Positions 1-9,830 of a stretch of 64,000 nucleotides of DNA are shown in pieces. Each line of letters begins with the position of its first letter. The first letter of the stretch is position 1. The notes under the pieces were generated by a model. That model was not told the origin of the DNA. It did not search any database and worked only from the letters and a program-made list of their open reading frames with translations. Source of the DNA: Mixta intestinalis (GTDB taxonomy: Bacteria; Pseudomonadota; Gammaproteobacteria; Enterobacterales; Enterobacteriaceae); assembly GCF_009914055.1 (NCBI RefSeq), contig NZ_CP028271.1:1612001-1676000 (forward strand). The letters are read 5' to 3'. The position numbers and the translations under genes are program-made.

Positions 1-1676
1 GCGGCAGGCGCTTTGCTTATCTCATCACGCAGGGCGCGGCGCAGGATTTTGCCCACGTTGGTCTTCGGTAGCTCGTCACGAAACTCAACGATCTTTGGCA
101 CCTTATAGCCGGTCAGCTGGCGGCGACAGTGGGCGATCAGCTCCTCTTTGGTCAGCGAATCATCCTTTTTGACGATACAGATTTTTACCGCTTCGCCGGA
201 AAGATCGCTGGGCACGCCAATCGCCGCCGCCTCGCGCACTTTTGGATGCTGCATCACCACATCTTCAATCTCGTTGGGATAAACGTTGAAGCCGGAAACC
301 AGGATCATATCTTTTTTACGATCGACAATGCGTAAAAAGCCCTCTTTATCGACGCTGACGATATCACCGCTATAAAGCCAGCCCGCTTTCAGTACCTCAT
401 CGGTGGCGTCCTGGCGCTGCCAGTAGCCCATCATCACCTGCGGGCCTTTGATGCACAGCTCGCCTGGCTGCCCTTCCGCCACTTCATCGCCGTTATCGTC
501 CACCAGCTTGATATCGGTCGAAGGAACAGGCAGGCCAATGCTACCGTTGTGGCAGGTAATATCATAGGGATTGACCGACACCAGCGGCGAGCACTCCGTC
601 AGGCCGTAGCCCTCCAGCAGATAGTGACCGGTCAGTTTTTCCCAGCGCTCCGCCACCGCTTTTTGTACTGACATACCGCCACCGGCGGAAAGGCGCAGCG
701 TGGAAAAATCGAGCTGCTGGAAGTTATTATCGTTCAGCAACGCGTTAAACAGCGTATTGACGCCGGTAATCGCGGTAAAAGGATATTTCCCCAGTTCTTT
801 CACAAAGCCTGGGATATCTCGCGGATTGGTAATCAACAGATTCTGCCCGCCCAGCTCAATAAAAAGCAGGCAGTTCACGGTCAGGGCGAAAATGTGGTAC
901 AGCGGCAGCGCAGTTACCACCAGTTCTTTACCGTCACGCAGCAGCGAACCGTAAGTAGCCTTGGTCTGCTCCAGGTTCGCCTGCATATTACGGTGCGTCA
1001 GCATTGCCCCTTTCGCAATGCCGGTAGTGCCACCGGTATATTGTAAAAATGCCAGATCGTCATTGTTAATTGCCGGGCGGGTATAGGTCAGTTGCCCCCC
1101 CTGTTGTAACGCGCTGCGAAACGAAATGGCATCCGGCAGATTATATTTCGGCACCAGCCGCTTAATATATTTAACGACGAAATTCACCAGCGTGGCTTTA
1201 CCCGGCGATAATTGATCGCCCAGCCGGGTCAAAATAACATGCTCAACCTGCGTTTTCGCCACCACTTTTTCCAGGGTATGCGCAAAGTTAGAAACAATAA
1301 CAATCGCCTTAGCGCCGCTGTCGTTAAGCTGATGTTCCAGCTCGCGCGGGGTATAGAGCGGGTTGACATTAACCACCACCATTCCGGCGCGCAGAATGCC
1401 AAACAGCGCTACCGGGTATTGCAACAGGTTGGGCATCATAATAGCTACCCGATCGCCTTTGCTTAATCCCAGCTTATGCTGTAAATACGCGGCGAAAGCC
1501 CGGCTACGCTGTTCCAGTCGTTGAAAGCTCATCGACTGCCCCATATTAATAAATGCGGGACGTTCAGCATAACGCTGGGCCGCCTGCTCAAACAGATCGA
1601 TCAATGACGTGTAGCGGTCAGCGTCAATCTCGGCAGGCACATCGGCGGGATAACGGTTCAGCCAGACCTTATTCAA
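1..1676 (-). CDS. fadD: Long-chain fatty acid-CoA ligase FadD (3' end cut by window edge)
   Basis: Activates long-chain fatty acids to acyl-CoA at the inner membrane, the entry step of beta-oxidation. The reverse-strand frame begins NKVWLNRYPADVP as FadD does and ends near NVGKILRRALRDEI, so only a few C-terminal residues are missing. The AMP-binding motif YTGGTTG and the GYGLTE, TGD and K(D)MI segments are readable. I chose the TTG start at 1676, preceded by GAGGTGA, because E. coli FadD also starts at TTG. An in-frame ATG at 1709, also with a GAGG, would add 11 residues and is the alternative. Confidence 0.93.
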   Translation of the reverse strand, partial: MNKVWLNRYPADVPAEIDADRYTSLIDLFEQAAQRYAERPAFINMGQSMSFQRLEQRSRAFAAYLQHKLGLSKGDRVAIMMPNLLQYPVALFGILRAGMVVVNVNPLYTPRELEHQLNDSGAKAIVIVSNFAHTLEKVVAKTQVEHVILTRLGDQLSPGKATLVNFVVKYIKRLVPKYNLPDAISFRSALQQGGQLTYTRPAINNDDLAFLQYTGGTTGIAKGAMLTHRNMQANLEQTKATYGSLLRDGKELVVTALPLYHIFALTVNCLLFIELGGQNLLITNPRDIPGFVKELGKYPFTAITGVNTLFNALLNDNNFQQLDFSTLRLSAGGGMSVQKAVAERWEKLTGHYLLEGYGLTECSPLVSVNPYDITCHNGSIGLPVPSTDIKLVDDNGDEVAEGQPGELCIKGPQVMMGYWQRQDATDEVLKAGWLYSGDIVSVDKEGFLRIVDRKKDMILVSGFNVYPNEIEDVVMQHPKVREAAAIGVPSDLSGEAVKICIVKKDDSLTKEELIAHCRRQLTGYKVPKIVEFRDELPKTNVGKILRRALRDEISKAPA

Positions 1677-1833
1677 GGATTCACCTCGGAAATCATATTT
1701 AATCGCCATCACAGCCTCGATGCGCATATTCATTAACAATGGTTAACATTATATTAACTCATTGTACCAGTATGCCTGGTGCGCGCTTTTCAGGCTGCGA
1801 AGCCCATCACTAAATTTTCTTTATTATTAATAA

Positions 1834-1869
1834 CAAAACGGCCCGGTCACATCGCCTGTGGCCGGGCCG
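1834..1869 (-). terminator. Rho-independent terminator downstream of yeaY
   Basis: A 12-bp stem (arms 1839-1850 and 1858-1869, one G-T pair) is followed on the minus strand by TTTTGTT. It lies just past the yeaY stop and before fadD. Confidence 0.75.
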
Positions 1870-1889
1870 CAATACAACTACCGTCACGC

Positions 1890-2477
1890 TTACTCAGTAA
1901 GAAAAGTCTGTACCTGAGCAGGACCGGTATTGTAATAACCCATCCATGGATTGGGTCCCCAGTAACCCGGATGGTGCCGCGTGGGCCCATACCAGATCCA
2001 GGGATCAATTGGCTGCATCGGCATCACGACCTGCTGCTGTAAATGCCAGCGCTGATAGCCGCTTACCGCCAGTACAACATAGTTATAACTGGCCTTGCCG
2101 ATGGTGCCTTTTTCACTACCTTTAATGGTGCCGACAACCGTCACCATCTGGTTAACCACATCAACCGGATCGACAAAACCGTTGACGTCAGCCCAGATCC
2201 GCCCAACCGACGCAGAACCCAGAATCGGACGCGCCCCGTCATCCAGCGGCTGCGTGGCGATCTCCAGCCGTGTATGACCGTCGAGGTTAGTTACCTTCAC
2301 CACTTTACCGCCGAAGCGGGCCTCCTGACCGACATAAAGCTGCGGTGCATTATTTACGCGCAGCAGATCCTGCTGTGGCATGGGTGAACGGCTCTTCACT
2401 GAGTCAGGAATAGTGACGCAGCCGGTCAACAGCAGTGCAACCATTATGGTCGCTCCATTAATTAGATATTTACGCAT
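1890..2477 (-). CDS. yeaY: Slp-family outer membrane lipoprotein YeaY
   Basis: A 195-residue lipoprotein of the Slp (starvation lipoprotein) family. The N terminus has a short basic stretch, a hydrophobic core and the lipobox LTGC (Cys20). Residues about 30-140 form the Slp beta-barrel-like domain, and the C-terminal 40 residues are rich in Trp, Pro, His and Tyr. It sits between fadD and tsaB as in E. coli. The exact function is unknown; outer membrane location is inferred because Val, not Asp, follows the lipidated Cys. Confidence 0.88.
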   Translation of the reverse strand: MRKYLINGATIMVALLLTGCVTIPDSVKSRSPMPQQDLLRVNNAPQLYVGQEARFGGKVVKVTNLDGHTRLEIATQPLDDGARPILGSASVGRIWADVNGFVDPVDVVNQMVTVVGTIKGSEKGTIGKASYNYVVLAVSGYQRWHLQQQVVMPMQPIDPWIWYGPTRHHPGYWGPNPWMGYYNTGPAQVQTFLTE

Positions 2478-2536
2478 AGCTTTCTCCTGGGAACTGCCAG
2501 ATTAGACTATTGCGCAATAATTAAGTTGCTGCCAGC

Positions 2537-3238
2537 CTATTCGCGACCCGGTAATTTTTTCCATGCGACTTCATTACGTAAATAGGCGGGTTCCACCTGC
2601 TCCGGCGGCAACGCTTTGCCCTGCTGCCACAGTCGTTGCGCCAGCGGCAGCATCGCCTCGGCGCTCGGCAGAGTAATTTCACTGGTCTGGAGCGTCAGCG
2701 GGCTTTCTGCCATAAGGTGCGGCCACGCCTGCCAGCCAGTGCCGACCGTCGTCCACTCACCCGACAGCTGCTGCATGCGCGCCAGCGCCGCCTCCGGCTT
2801 TAATACGGCCTCGCTCTGCTCGCCCAGCCATTCGCCGTCATCGGTGCGCTGATACTCCGCCCAATAGACTTCCCCCATACGCGCATCGATCGCCGCCAGC
2901 ACGCGGCGGGCACCGTGTCGCTGCCATGCGGCTTCTGCCATGGTCATCAGCGTAGAGACGCCCAATAACGGCAAACCCGCGCCGAAGGCGAGTCCCTGCG
3001 CGATACCTATGCCGATACGTACGCCGGTAAAGCTGCCTGGACCGCGCCCAAACGCCAGCGCATCCAGCTGGGTTAACGCCAGCTGATGGCGCGTCAGCAT
3101 CGCTTCGACCAGCGGCAAAATGCGCTGGGTATGTTCGCGTGCGCAAAGTTCAAAATGGGCATCAACAACGCCCTCCAGCAACAGCGCTACCGAACAGGCT
3201 TCAGTAGCGGTATCAATAGCTAAAATTCGCGCGGACAT
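2537..3238 (-). CDS. tsaB: tRNA threonylcarbamoyladenosine biosynthesis protein TsaB
   Basis: Scaffold partner of TsaD in the TsaBDE complex that makes t6A37 on ANN-decoding tRNAs. The ASKHA-fold start ILAIDTATEACSVAL and the GRGPGSFTGVRIG motif are visible. I moved the start to the ATG at 3238 (MSARILAIDT), which has TGAGG five bases upstream; the longer frame from 3274 adds residues not found in the family. Length 233 aa against about 231 in E. coli. It lies 57 bases downstream of yoaA, probably co-transcribed. Confidence 0.93.
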   Translation of the reverse strand: MSARILAIDTATEACSVALLLEGVVDAHFELCAREHTQRILPLVEAMLTRHQLALTQLDALAFGRGPGSFTGVRIGIGIAQGLAFGAGLPLLGVSTLMTMAEAAWQRHGARRVLAAIDARMGEVYWAEYQRTDDGEWLGEQSEAVLKPEAALARMQQLSGEWTTVGTGWQAWPHLMAESPLTLQTSEITLPSAEAMLPLAQRLWQQGKALPPEQVEPAYLRNEVAWKKLPGRE

Positions 3239-3295
3239 AACAACCTCAGGCGAGAAATTTTTTTCGGCGCGCATCTTAGCACAGCCTGACAGGAA

Positions 3296-5206
3296 TTACT
3301 TGTCATCGGAGCGATGCAGAAAACGCACGGCCTGATCGAGATCGCGGGTACGCGGCGTCGGCGGCAGACTGTTAAGAAATACCGCGCCATACGGACGCAT
3401 CACCAGCCGGTTATCGCAAATGACCAGCACACCGCGATCTTCAACATCGCGAATCAGTCGCCCCACACCCTGTTTCAGGGTTATTACCGCATCCGGCAGC
3501 TGCACTTCATCAAAGGGATCGCCGCCGCGCAGGCGACAGTCTTCCATTCGCGCCTTCAGCAGCGGATCGTCCGGCGAGGTGAACGGCAGCTTATCGATAA
3601 TCACCAGCGACAGCGCATCGCCGCGCACATCCACCCCTTCCCAGAAACTGCTGGTGGCCACCAGCAGCGCGTTTCCCGCCTCAACAAACTGCTTCAGCAG
3701 CTGCGCCTTGCCGGTTTCGCCCTGTAGCAGCACCGGCAGCGTCAGGCTGGCGCGAAACTCTTCCGCCAGCGCACGCATCATCTGATGGGAGGTACAGAGG
3801 AAAAAGCAGCGTCCGTTGTTGGCTTCAATCAGCGGCAGCAGGCGTCGCGCCAGCTGTTTCGCGCCGCCGGGCTGATTGGGCGACGGCAGATCGCGCGGCA
3901 CGCAGAGCAGTGCCTGGCGCGCATAGTCAAACGGGCTGGTGAGGATCATACTCTGTGCCTGCTGCACGCCCAGCCGCTCCATAAAGTGCGTCATCTGTTC
4001 GTTTACCGCCAGCGTAGCTGAGGTAAATATCCAGGCGGCGGGACGCTCGTTAATCACTTCGCGAAAGCGCTCGGAGACGGAAAGCGGCGTCAGCGCCAGC
4101 ACAAAATGGCGCGAGGTACATTCATACCAGTAGCTGAAGCCCGGTTCATTGATATTTTTCAGGCGCTTCAGCCGTGTGCGATAGAGCGAGGCGCGATCGA
4201 AAGCAGCATCCAGCAACGCAGACCGCCCCAGCGACATTTTTGCCACGTCGTAGCACAGCTCCAGCGCATCATCCAGCAGCGTCAACGCCCGCTGGACATC
4301 GCGATCGGCCAGTACTTCGCGCAGGTTACCGCGAAAGCCGGGTTCGCCCAGCGCCAGCCGGAAATCCTGCGCGCTTTGCGCCAGGCGATCGGCAGATTTT
4401 TGCAGCTGCTGAACGTCTCGTACTTCGGTGCGATAGGCGATAATTATATCTTTGGCTAAATCCTGGAGCTGACGGCTGGAGAGCTGCTGGCCGAAGTACT
4501 GGCTGGCAATATCGGGCACCTGATGCGCTTCGTCGAAAATCATGACGTCCGCTTCCGGGATCAATTCGGCAAAACCGCTCTCTTTCACAACCATATCTGC
4601 CAGAAACAGATGATGATTAACCACCACCACATCCGCATCCATTGCCCGGCGGCGCGCTTTTACCACAAAGCACTCTTTATAGAGCGGGCAATTGTTGCCG
4701 AGGCAGTTGTCATTGGTGCTGGTCACCAGCGGCCAGATGGCGCTGTCTTCTGCCACGCCGCCGCAGCTGCTGATATCGCCATCCAGTGTTTCACTGGCCC
4801 AGCTGCGCAGATAAACCAGATCGCTGAGCATCTGTACGTTGAGTTCGCCGCCGGTCATCGCCTGCTGTTCAAGCCGCTCCAGGCAGAGATAGTTGGCGCG
4901 CCCCTTCAGCAGCGCAGTTTTGCCTTTGTACGCCAGCGCCTTTGTCAGTAACGGCAGATCGCGGCTGTAAAGCTGATCCTGTAGCGCCTTCGATCCGGTA
5001 GAAATGATCGCCTTTTTACCGGCGCGCAGCACCGGTGCCAGGTAAGCATAGGTTTTTCCGGTGCCGGTTCCCGCCTCAACCACCAGTTCACTGCGCGCGG
5101 CTATCGCCTGCGCGACCGCTGTCGCCATCTGCTGCTGCGCCGCACGCGGCCTGAAGCCCGGTATCGCCTGCGCCAGAGCGCCATCGGCTGCAAAATCGTC
5201 TGCCAC
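3296..5206 (-). CDS. yoaA: DinG-family iron-sulfur ATP-dependent helicase YoaA
   Basis: A superfamily 2 XPD/DinG-like 5'-3' helicase. In E. coli YoaA works with the HolC subunit of DNA polymerase III in repair of stalled forks. The Walker A motif EAGTGTGKT is near residue 42, the DEAH box near residue 225, and four Cys that would hold a 4Fe-4S cluster fall at about 108-180 (YLCLERL, NCLGNNCPLYKEC). The motif VI region QGVGRLIR is near residue 585. Length 636 aa matches the family. The next gene rightward, yoaB, is divergent. Confidence 0.93.
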   Translation of the reverse strand: MADDFAADGALAQAIPGFRPRAAQQQMATAVAQAIAARSELVVEAGTGTGKTYAYLAPVLRAGKKAIISTGSKALQDQLYSRDLPLLTKALAYKGKTALLKGRANYLCLERLEQQAMTGGELNVQMLSDLVYLRSWASETLDGDISSCGGVAEDSAIWPLVTSTNDNCLGNNCPLYKECFVVKARRRAMDADVVVVNHHLFLADMVVKESGFAELIPEADVMIFDEAHQVPDIASQYFGQQLSSRQLQDLAKDIIIAYRTEVRDVQQLQKSADRLAQSAQDFRLALGEPGFRGNLREVLADRDVQRALTLLDDALELCYDVAKMSLGRSALLDAAFDRASLYRTRLKRLKNINEPGFSYWYECTSRHFVLALTPLSVSERFREVINERPAAWIFTSATLAVNEQMTHFMERLGVQQAQSMILTSPFDYARQALLCVPRDLPSPNQPGGAKQLARRLLPLIEANNGRCFFLCTSHQMMRALAEEFRASLTLPVLLQGETGKAQLLKQFVEAGNALLVATSSFWEGVDVRGDALSLVIIDKLPFTSPDDPLLKARMEDCRLRGGDPFDEVQLPDAVITLKQGVGRLIRDVEDRGVLVICDNRLVMRPYGAVFLNSLPPTPRTRDLDQAVRFLHRSDDK

Positions 5207-5335
5207 ATATCCTCACGGGTTGTATTAAAACGGCCTGATTATGTCAGCATTCCTGCCCCTGCTCTACAACAGATGACAGCGCAGGGCTAACTGTGCCAGG
5301 CTAGTGGGGTAAAACATGGAATAAGGAAGCCAGCT

Positions 5336-5689
5336 ATGTCTGTTACCCGTATCGATCCTGAACACCGCATGTCGGAAGCGGTTATTCATAACGACACTGT
5401 CTATTACACCAGCGTACCGGAAAATCTGGATGAGGATGCCGAAGCGCAGACCGCAAACGCGCTGGCGGTGATTGATAAACTGCTGACGCGCGTCGGATCG
5501 GATAAGAGCCGGATCCTCGACGCTACGATTTTTTTGGTGGATAAAGCAGATTTCGCCGCCATGAATCGCGCCTGGGATGCCTGGGTATCACCAGGCAACG
5601 CGCCGGTGCGCTGCACCGTGCAGGCCAGCCTGATGAACCCGAAATACAGGGTAGAAATTAAAATCATCGCCGCGTTGAACCCGGCCTGA
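5336..5689 (+). CDS. yoaB: RidA/YjgF-family protein YoaB
   Basis: A 117-aa member of the Rid (reactive intermediate deaminase) family, which hydrolyses enamine/imine intermediates of PLP enzymes. The conserved VRCTVQASL strand near residue 90 carries the Arg that binds substrate carboxylate. The upstream AAGGAAG supports this start. It is divergent from yoaA and convergent with yoaH, the E. coli arrangement. The physiological substrate of YoaB is not settled. Confidence 0.9.
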   Translation: MSVTRIDPEHRMSEAVIHNDTVYYTSVPENLDEDAEAQTANALAVIDKLLTRVGSDKSRILDATIFLVDKADFAAMNRAWDAWVSPGNAPVRCTVQASLMNPKYRVEIKIIAALNPA

Positions 5690-5690
5690 T

Positions 5691-5873
5691 TTATTCTTCC
5701 TCTTCATCCTCAAAACGTGCCGCAATATGTCCGCCAGTATGCGTCTGGCGGATTTCCTGCGCCACCTGCGCAATCGCCTCGCCGCTGCTCATGCCGTCAG
5801 CCATCAGCTGCTGAATGCGTTCTACTGCCTGTTGCTGTTGCTCGTGGCTTAACGCCGGTAAACCTGTAAACAT
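5691..5873 (-). CDS. yoaH: UPF0181 family protein YoaH
   Basis: A 60-aa acidic helical protein of unknown function. The sequence MFTGLPALSHEQQQQAV followed by a GMSSGEAIAQVA helix and an acidic FEDEEEE tail is the YoaH signature. The ATG at 5873 is the family start; the longer frame to 5951 is not conserved. It ends two bases from the yoaB stop (convergent) and faces away from pabB. Confidence 0.9.
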   Translation of the reverse strand: MFTGLPALSHEQQQQAVERIQQLMADGMSSGEAIAQVAQEIRQTHTGGHIAARFEDEEEE

Positions 5874-5971
5874 CCTGGCTCCTGTTGATTTAATGGCGTA
5901 ACAAACAGATGTCAGCGCAGGCAAAATATGCCAGGCTTGCCGTTTGTCCACTACCGATGCCGTAGAGAGTG

Positions 5972-7336
5972 ATGCCCGTAGTCTACCATGCTTTACCCTA
6001 TGCGCCTGACGCGCTTTCCAGCTTATTTCAACGCGTGGCGCATCTGCCCTGGGCGATGCTGCTCAGCTCTGGTTTTGCCGATCACCCCGACAGCCGCTTC
6101 GATATCATGGTGGCCGATCCTGTTGCCACTTTGGAAACCGCTGGCAGGCTGACGCGCATCGTTAAAGGTGACAGTGTCACGGAATCAACCGCCGATCCGC
6201 TGGCGCTGTTGCAGGCTGAGCAGGCGGCGCTGCTTGCCTCCGTGCCACCGCGTGATGACTTGCCATTTCAGGGCGGCGCGCTGGGGCTGTTTGGCTACGA
6301 TCTGGGCCGACGCTTCGAGCGCCTGCCGCAGCAGGCGGATGCGGATCTCTTCACGCCAGATATGGCCACAGGTATCTATAACTGGGCGCTGATTGCTGAC
6401 CATCAGCAGCAGAGGTTAACGCTTATCGATCGTCAGGGCGACGGCGCGCGGCTACGCTGGCTCAATGCGCTGCCGCCTCATCGGCCAGGCACGCCCTTTC
6501 AGCTTACCAGCCGCTGGCAGTCAAACATGACGCCGGAAGGCTACCGCGAACGCTTTGAACGCATACAGGCCTGGCTACAGGCGGGCGACTGCTACCAGGT
6601 CAATCTGGCACAGCGCTTTCAGGCCGCTTATCAGGGCGATGAGTGGCAGGCGTTTCAGCGTCTGAACCGCAGCAATCGTGCACCTTTTAGCGCCTTTTTG
6701 CGCCTGCCGCAGAGCACGGTGCTGAGTCTGTCACCGGAACGTTTTCTGGCGCTGGATGGCGATCGAATCGAAACACGCCCGATTAAAGGTACGCTGCCGC
6801 GTCTGGAAGATGCGCAGGCAGATCGCCAGCAGGCGTTAAAACTGGCGAATTCGGAAAAAGATCGTGCGGAAAATCTGATGATTGTCGATCTGCTGCGTAA
6901 CGATATTGGACGCGTGGCGCAGCCGGGCAGCGTAACGGTACCGGAGCTGTTTGTTGTCGAACCCTTCCCCGCCGTGCACCATCTGGTCAGCACGGTACGC
7001 GCCCGCCTGAAGCCAGAACTGAGCGCCTGCGATCTGCTGCGCGCCTGTTTTCCCGGCGGATCGATTACCGGCGCGCCGAAAGTACGGGCAATGGAGATCA
7101 TCGAAACGCTGGAACCGCAGCGGCGCAATGCCTGGTGCGGCAGCATCGGCTATCTGAGCAGTTGCGGAAAGATGGACAGCAGCATTACCATTCGCACGCT
7201 GATTGCCGAACGGGGTCAGCTTTACTGCGCCGCCGGTGGCGGCATCGTGGCGGACAGCGAAGCGGAACTGGAATATCAGGAGACGCTGCATAAGCTGCGC
7301 CGGATTTTGCCCGTACTGGAAAACGAGACGCTATGA
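5972..7336 (+). CDS. pabB: Aminodeoxychorismate synthase component I
   Basis: Converts chorismate plus ammonia (from PabA) to 4-amino-4-deoxychorismate for folate. The chorismate-binding fold is clear: LSPERFL, the IKGT motif (Lys of TRPIKGTLPR near residue 270), NLMIVDLLRNDIGR, and PGGSITGAPKVRAMEIIE. The ATG at 5972 is preceded by GAGAG; a GTG directly before it would add one residue. The stop overlaps the start of nudL by four bases (ATGA), so the two are translationally coupled. Confidence 0.94.
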   Translation: MPVVYHALPYAPDALSSLFQRVAHLPWAMLLSSGFADHPDSRFDIMVADPVATLETAGRLTRIVKGDSVTESTADPLALLQAEQAALLASVPPRDDLPFQGGALGLFGYDLGRRFERLPQQADADLFTPDMATGIYNWALIADHQQQRLTLIDRQGDGARLRWLNALPPHRPGTPFQLTSRWQSNMTPEGYRERFERIQAWLQAGDCYQVNLAQRFQAAYQGDEWQAFQRLNRSNRAPFSAFLRLPQSTVLSLSPERFLALDGDRIETRPIKGTLPRLEDAQADRQQALKLANSEKDRAENLMIVDLLRNDIGRVAQPGSVTVPELFVVEPFPAVHHLVSTVRARLKPELSACDLLRACFPGGSITGAPKVRAMEIIETLEPQRRNAWCGSIGYLSSCGKMDSSITIRTLIAERGQLYCAAGGGIVADSEAELEYQETLHKLRRILPVLENETL

Positions 7337-7920
7337 GTTCTCTGCTGACGCTTGATAGTTTCCTGACGCGCTTTCAGCTACAGCCGCCGCCGATCGTGAC
7401 GCCAGCGCCCCCGGCGCGCCGTCAGGCGGCGGTGCTGGTGCCGGTTGTCGCACGCCAGCAGCCGGGGCTGCTGCTGACCCGACGCGCCCTTCAGTTGCGC
7501 AAACATGCGGGCCAGGTGGCGTTTCCCGGCGGAATGCGCGATGCCAGCGATATCTCGCTCCACGTTACCGCCCTGCGCGAGGCGCATGAAGAGATTGGCC
7601 TGCAACCGCGGCAGGTACGCATTATCGGTACGTTGCCAGCGGTAAGCAGCAGCACCGGTTTTCAGGTGACGCCGGTAGTGGCGATTATTCCGCCGGATCT
7701 GCGCTGGTATCCCAACGCCGATGAGGTGGACGCCATTTTCGAAATGCCGCTACAGGAAGCGCTGCGCCTCTCCCGTTACGCGCCACTGGATATTCATCGT
7801 GGCGGCCTGCATCATCGTGTCTGGCTTTCCTGGTATCAGGATTACTTTGTCTGGGGCATGACGGCGGGTATTATTCGTCAGCTTAGCCTACAGGTAATGC
7901 CTGAACTGAACGCCATTTAG
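7333..7920 (+). CDS. nudL: Nudix hydrolase NudL (CoA-pyrophosphatase-like)
   Basis: A Nudix-fold hydrolase, 195 aa. The family core reads FPGG...ALREAHEEIGL at about residues 58-90, with the REx2EE glutamates that bind metal. The upstream UPF0035 segment suggests activity on CoA derivatives, but this is by family only. It overlaps pabB by four bases. Confidence 0.9.
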   Translation: MSSLLTLDSFLTRFQLQPPPIVTPAPPARRQAAVLVPVVARQQPGLLLTRRALQLRKHAGQVAFPGGMRDASDISLHVTALREAHEEIGLQPRQVRIIGTLPAVSSSTGFQVTPVVAIIPPDLRWYPNADEVDAIFEMPLQEALRLSRYAPLDIHRGGLHHRVWLSWYQDYFVWGMTAGIIRQLSLQVMPELNAI

Positions 7921-8052
7921 CCAACTAATATTGTGTAAAAAGCACGCTTTTCATGATATTTCACTAAAATTTCTTCAGTAAGCGACCCAAATCACTTCCC
8001 AAACGGGCCAAAGTCGTTATATTTGGCGCGCTGAACCACCAGGAGATTTCTG

Positions 8053-8112
8053 ATGCCGTTTCGGATAAGTTTGGTTCAGGGCAAAAAATTGCCGTGGTAT
8101 TCATCGTTCTGA
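8053..8112 (+). CDS. Possible short leader peptide or broken small gene upstream of sdaA
   Basis: An ATG with a near-perfect Shine-Dalgarno (CAGGAG, eight bases upstream) opens a 19-codon frame. The adjacent frame (about 8055-8126) encodes the hydrophobic run KIAVVFIVLIIS, so this may be a small membrane protein disrupted by a frameshift. I do not recognise it. The rest of 7921-8254 holds no other coding signal. Confidence 0.25.
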   Translation: MPFRISLVQGKKLPWYSSF

Positions 8113-8254
8113 TCATTTCTCCAGCGTGAATAAGTTTTCCTGCTGGAAGTAATTAGATTATTTCATGCGAAAAGATGAATTTTTAACCACCGGGATGATT
8201 ACTATACGCTGTGCATTTTTGCACTGCGCAATGAATAATTAAGGAGCGTGTAGC

Positions 8255-9619
8255 GTGATTAGCGTTTTCGACATGTTTAAGATCGGCATTGGCCCGTCCA
8301 GTTCCCATACCCTGGGCCCGATGAAAGCCGGCAAACAATTTGTCGATGATTTGATCCGGGATAACCGGCTGTTGGACGTTACGCGCATCGTCGTAGAAGT
8401 CTACGGCTCGCTTTCACTCACCGGTAAAGGCCATCATACTGACATCGCCATTATTATGGGCCTGGCTGGCGCATCGCCTGAAAGCGTGGATATCGATGCC
8501 ATCCCCGCTTTTATTCGCGACGTTGAACAGCGTGAACGTCTGCTGCTGGCGAACGGCCAGCACGAGGTTGATTTCCCGCGCGACGGCGGAATGAACTTCC
8601 GCAGCGAAAACCTTTCTCTGCATGAGAACGGCATGCGTATCCACGCTTTCGCTGGTGAAGAACGCATTTACAGTAAGACCTACTACTCTATCGGCGGCGG
8701 TTTTATCGTCGACGAAGAACATTTTGGCCAGTCGGTGCTGGATGAGGTTTCCGTCCCCTATCCTTACAACTCAGCGCAGGAATTGCTGGCGCACTGTCGT
8801 GAAACCGGTCTTTCTCTTTCCGGTCTGGTGATGAAAAACGAGCTGGCGCTGCACAGCCGCCAGGAGATCGAAAGCTATTTCGCCGCCGTATGGCAAACCA
8901 TGCGCGACTGTATCGATCGCGGGTTGAATACCGAGGGCGTGCTGCCTGGTCCGCTGCGCGTACCGCGCCGTGCCGCCGCGCTGCGTCGGATGCTGGTCTC
9001 TTCCGGCAAGCTTTCTAACGATCCGATGAACGTTATCGACTGGGTAAATATGTTTGCCCTGGCGGTTAACGAAGAGAACGCCGCTGGTGGACGCGTAGTG
9101 ACCGCGCCGACTAACGGTGCCTGCGGTATCGTTCCGGCGGTGCTGGCCTATTACGATCACTTTATCGAATCGGTCAGCCCCGATATTTTCATCCGCTATT
9201 TCCTCGCTTCAGGAGCGGTTGGCGCGCTGTATAAAATGAACGCCTCTATTTCCGGTGCCGAAGTTGGCTGTCAGGGTGAGGTCGGCGTGGCCTGCTCTAT
9301 GGCGGCAGCGGGCCTGGCCGAACTGCTGGGTGCCAGCCCGGAACAGGTTTGCGTTGCTGCTGAAATCGGTATGGAGCATAACCTCGGTCTGACCTGCGAT
9401 CCGGTTGCCGGTCAGGTACAGGTGCCCTGCATCGAACGTAACGCTATCGCCTCGGTTAAGGCGATCAACTCAGCGCGCATGGCGCTGCGCCGCACCAGCG
9501 AGGCTCGCGTGTCCCTCGATAAAGTTATCGAGACGATGTACGAAACCGGTAAAGATATGAACGCCAAATATCGTGAAACCTCACGCGGCGGTCTTGCCAT
9601 TAAGGTGCAGTGCGACTAA
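8255..9619 (+). CDS. sdaA: L-serine dehydratase 1 (iron-sulfur)
   Basis: Deaminates L-serine to pyruvate using a 4Fe-4S cluster. The beta domain begins SVFDMFKIGIGPSSSHT, and the alpha domain carries the cluster cysteines in APTNGACGI (near residue 288), in the GCQGEVGVACSM segment and in LTCDPVAG. The start is GTG with AAGGAG eight bases upstream. Length 454 aa equals the E. coli enzyme. A terminator follows. Confidence 0.95.
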   Translation: MISVFDMFKIGIGPSSSHTLGPMKAGKQFVDDLIRDNRLLDVTRIVVEVYGSLSLTGKGHHTDIAIIMGLAGASPESVDIDAIPAFIRDVEQRERLLLANGQHEVDFPRDGGMNFRSENLSLHENGMRIHAFAGEERIYSKTYYSIGGGFIVDEEHFGQSVLDEVSVPYPYNSAQELLAHCRETGLSLSGLVMKNELALHSRQEIESYFAAVWQTMRDCIDRGLNTEGVLPGPLRVPRRAAALRRMLVSSGKLSNDPMNVIDWVNMFALAVNEENAAGGRVVTAPTNGACGIVPAVLAYYDHFIESVSPDIFIRYFLASGAVGALYKMNASISGAEVGCQGEVGVACSMAAAGLAELLGASPEQVCVAAEIGMEHNLGLTCDPVAGQVQVPCIERNAIASVKAINSARMALRRTSEARVSLDKVIETMYETGKDMNAKYRETSRGGLAIKVQCD

Positions 9620-9644
9620 TCAATATCGTCACCGCATTAACTAC

Positions 9645-9672
9645 GGCAGCGTTTTTTAACGCTGCCTTTTTT
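9645..9672 (+). terminator. Rho-independent terminator of sdaA
   Basis: A 9-bp perfect stem (9645-9653 with 9658-9666), a TTTT loop, then TTTTTT. Confidence 0.85.
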
Positions 9673-9830
9673 ATGCCCGAAGCCCCGGCTGTCACAGCGT
9701 TTATTCTGTTTCACCGCCAGCACTTCTTCGCCAGACAAAACGCTTTTTTCATTGACGTAACTAAACTTAATGCGGCGATTGCCGATATCAAAATGTCGGT
9801 TTTTTATTTGTGCTTTCAGGGTGGCTACGG

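Noticed and set aside
3314..3727. Several plus-strand frames across 3314-4951
   Set aside because: All antisense to yoaA with shadow-type composition.
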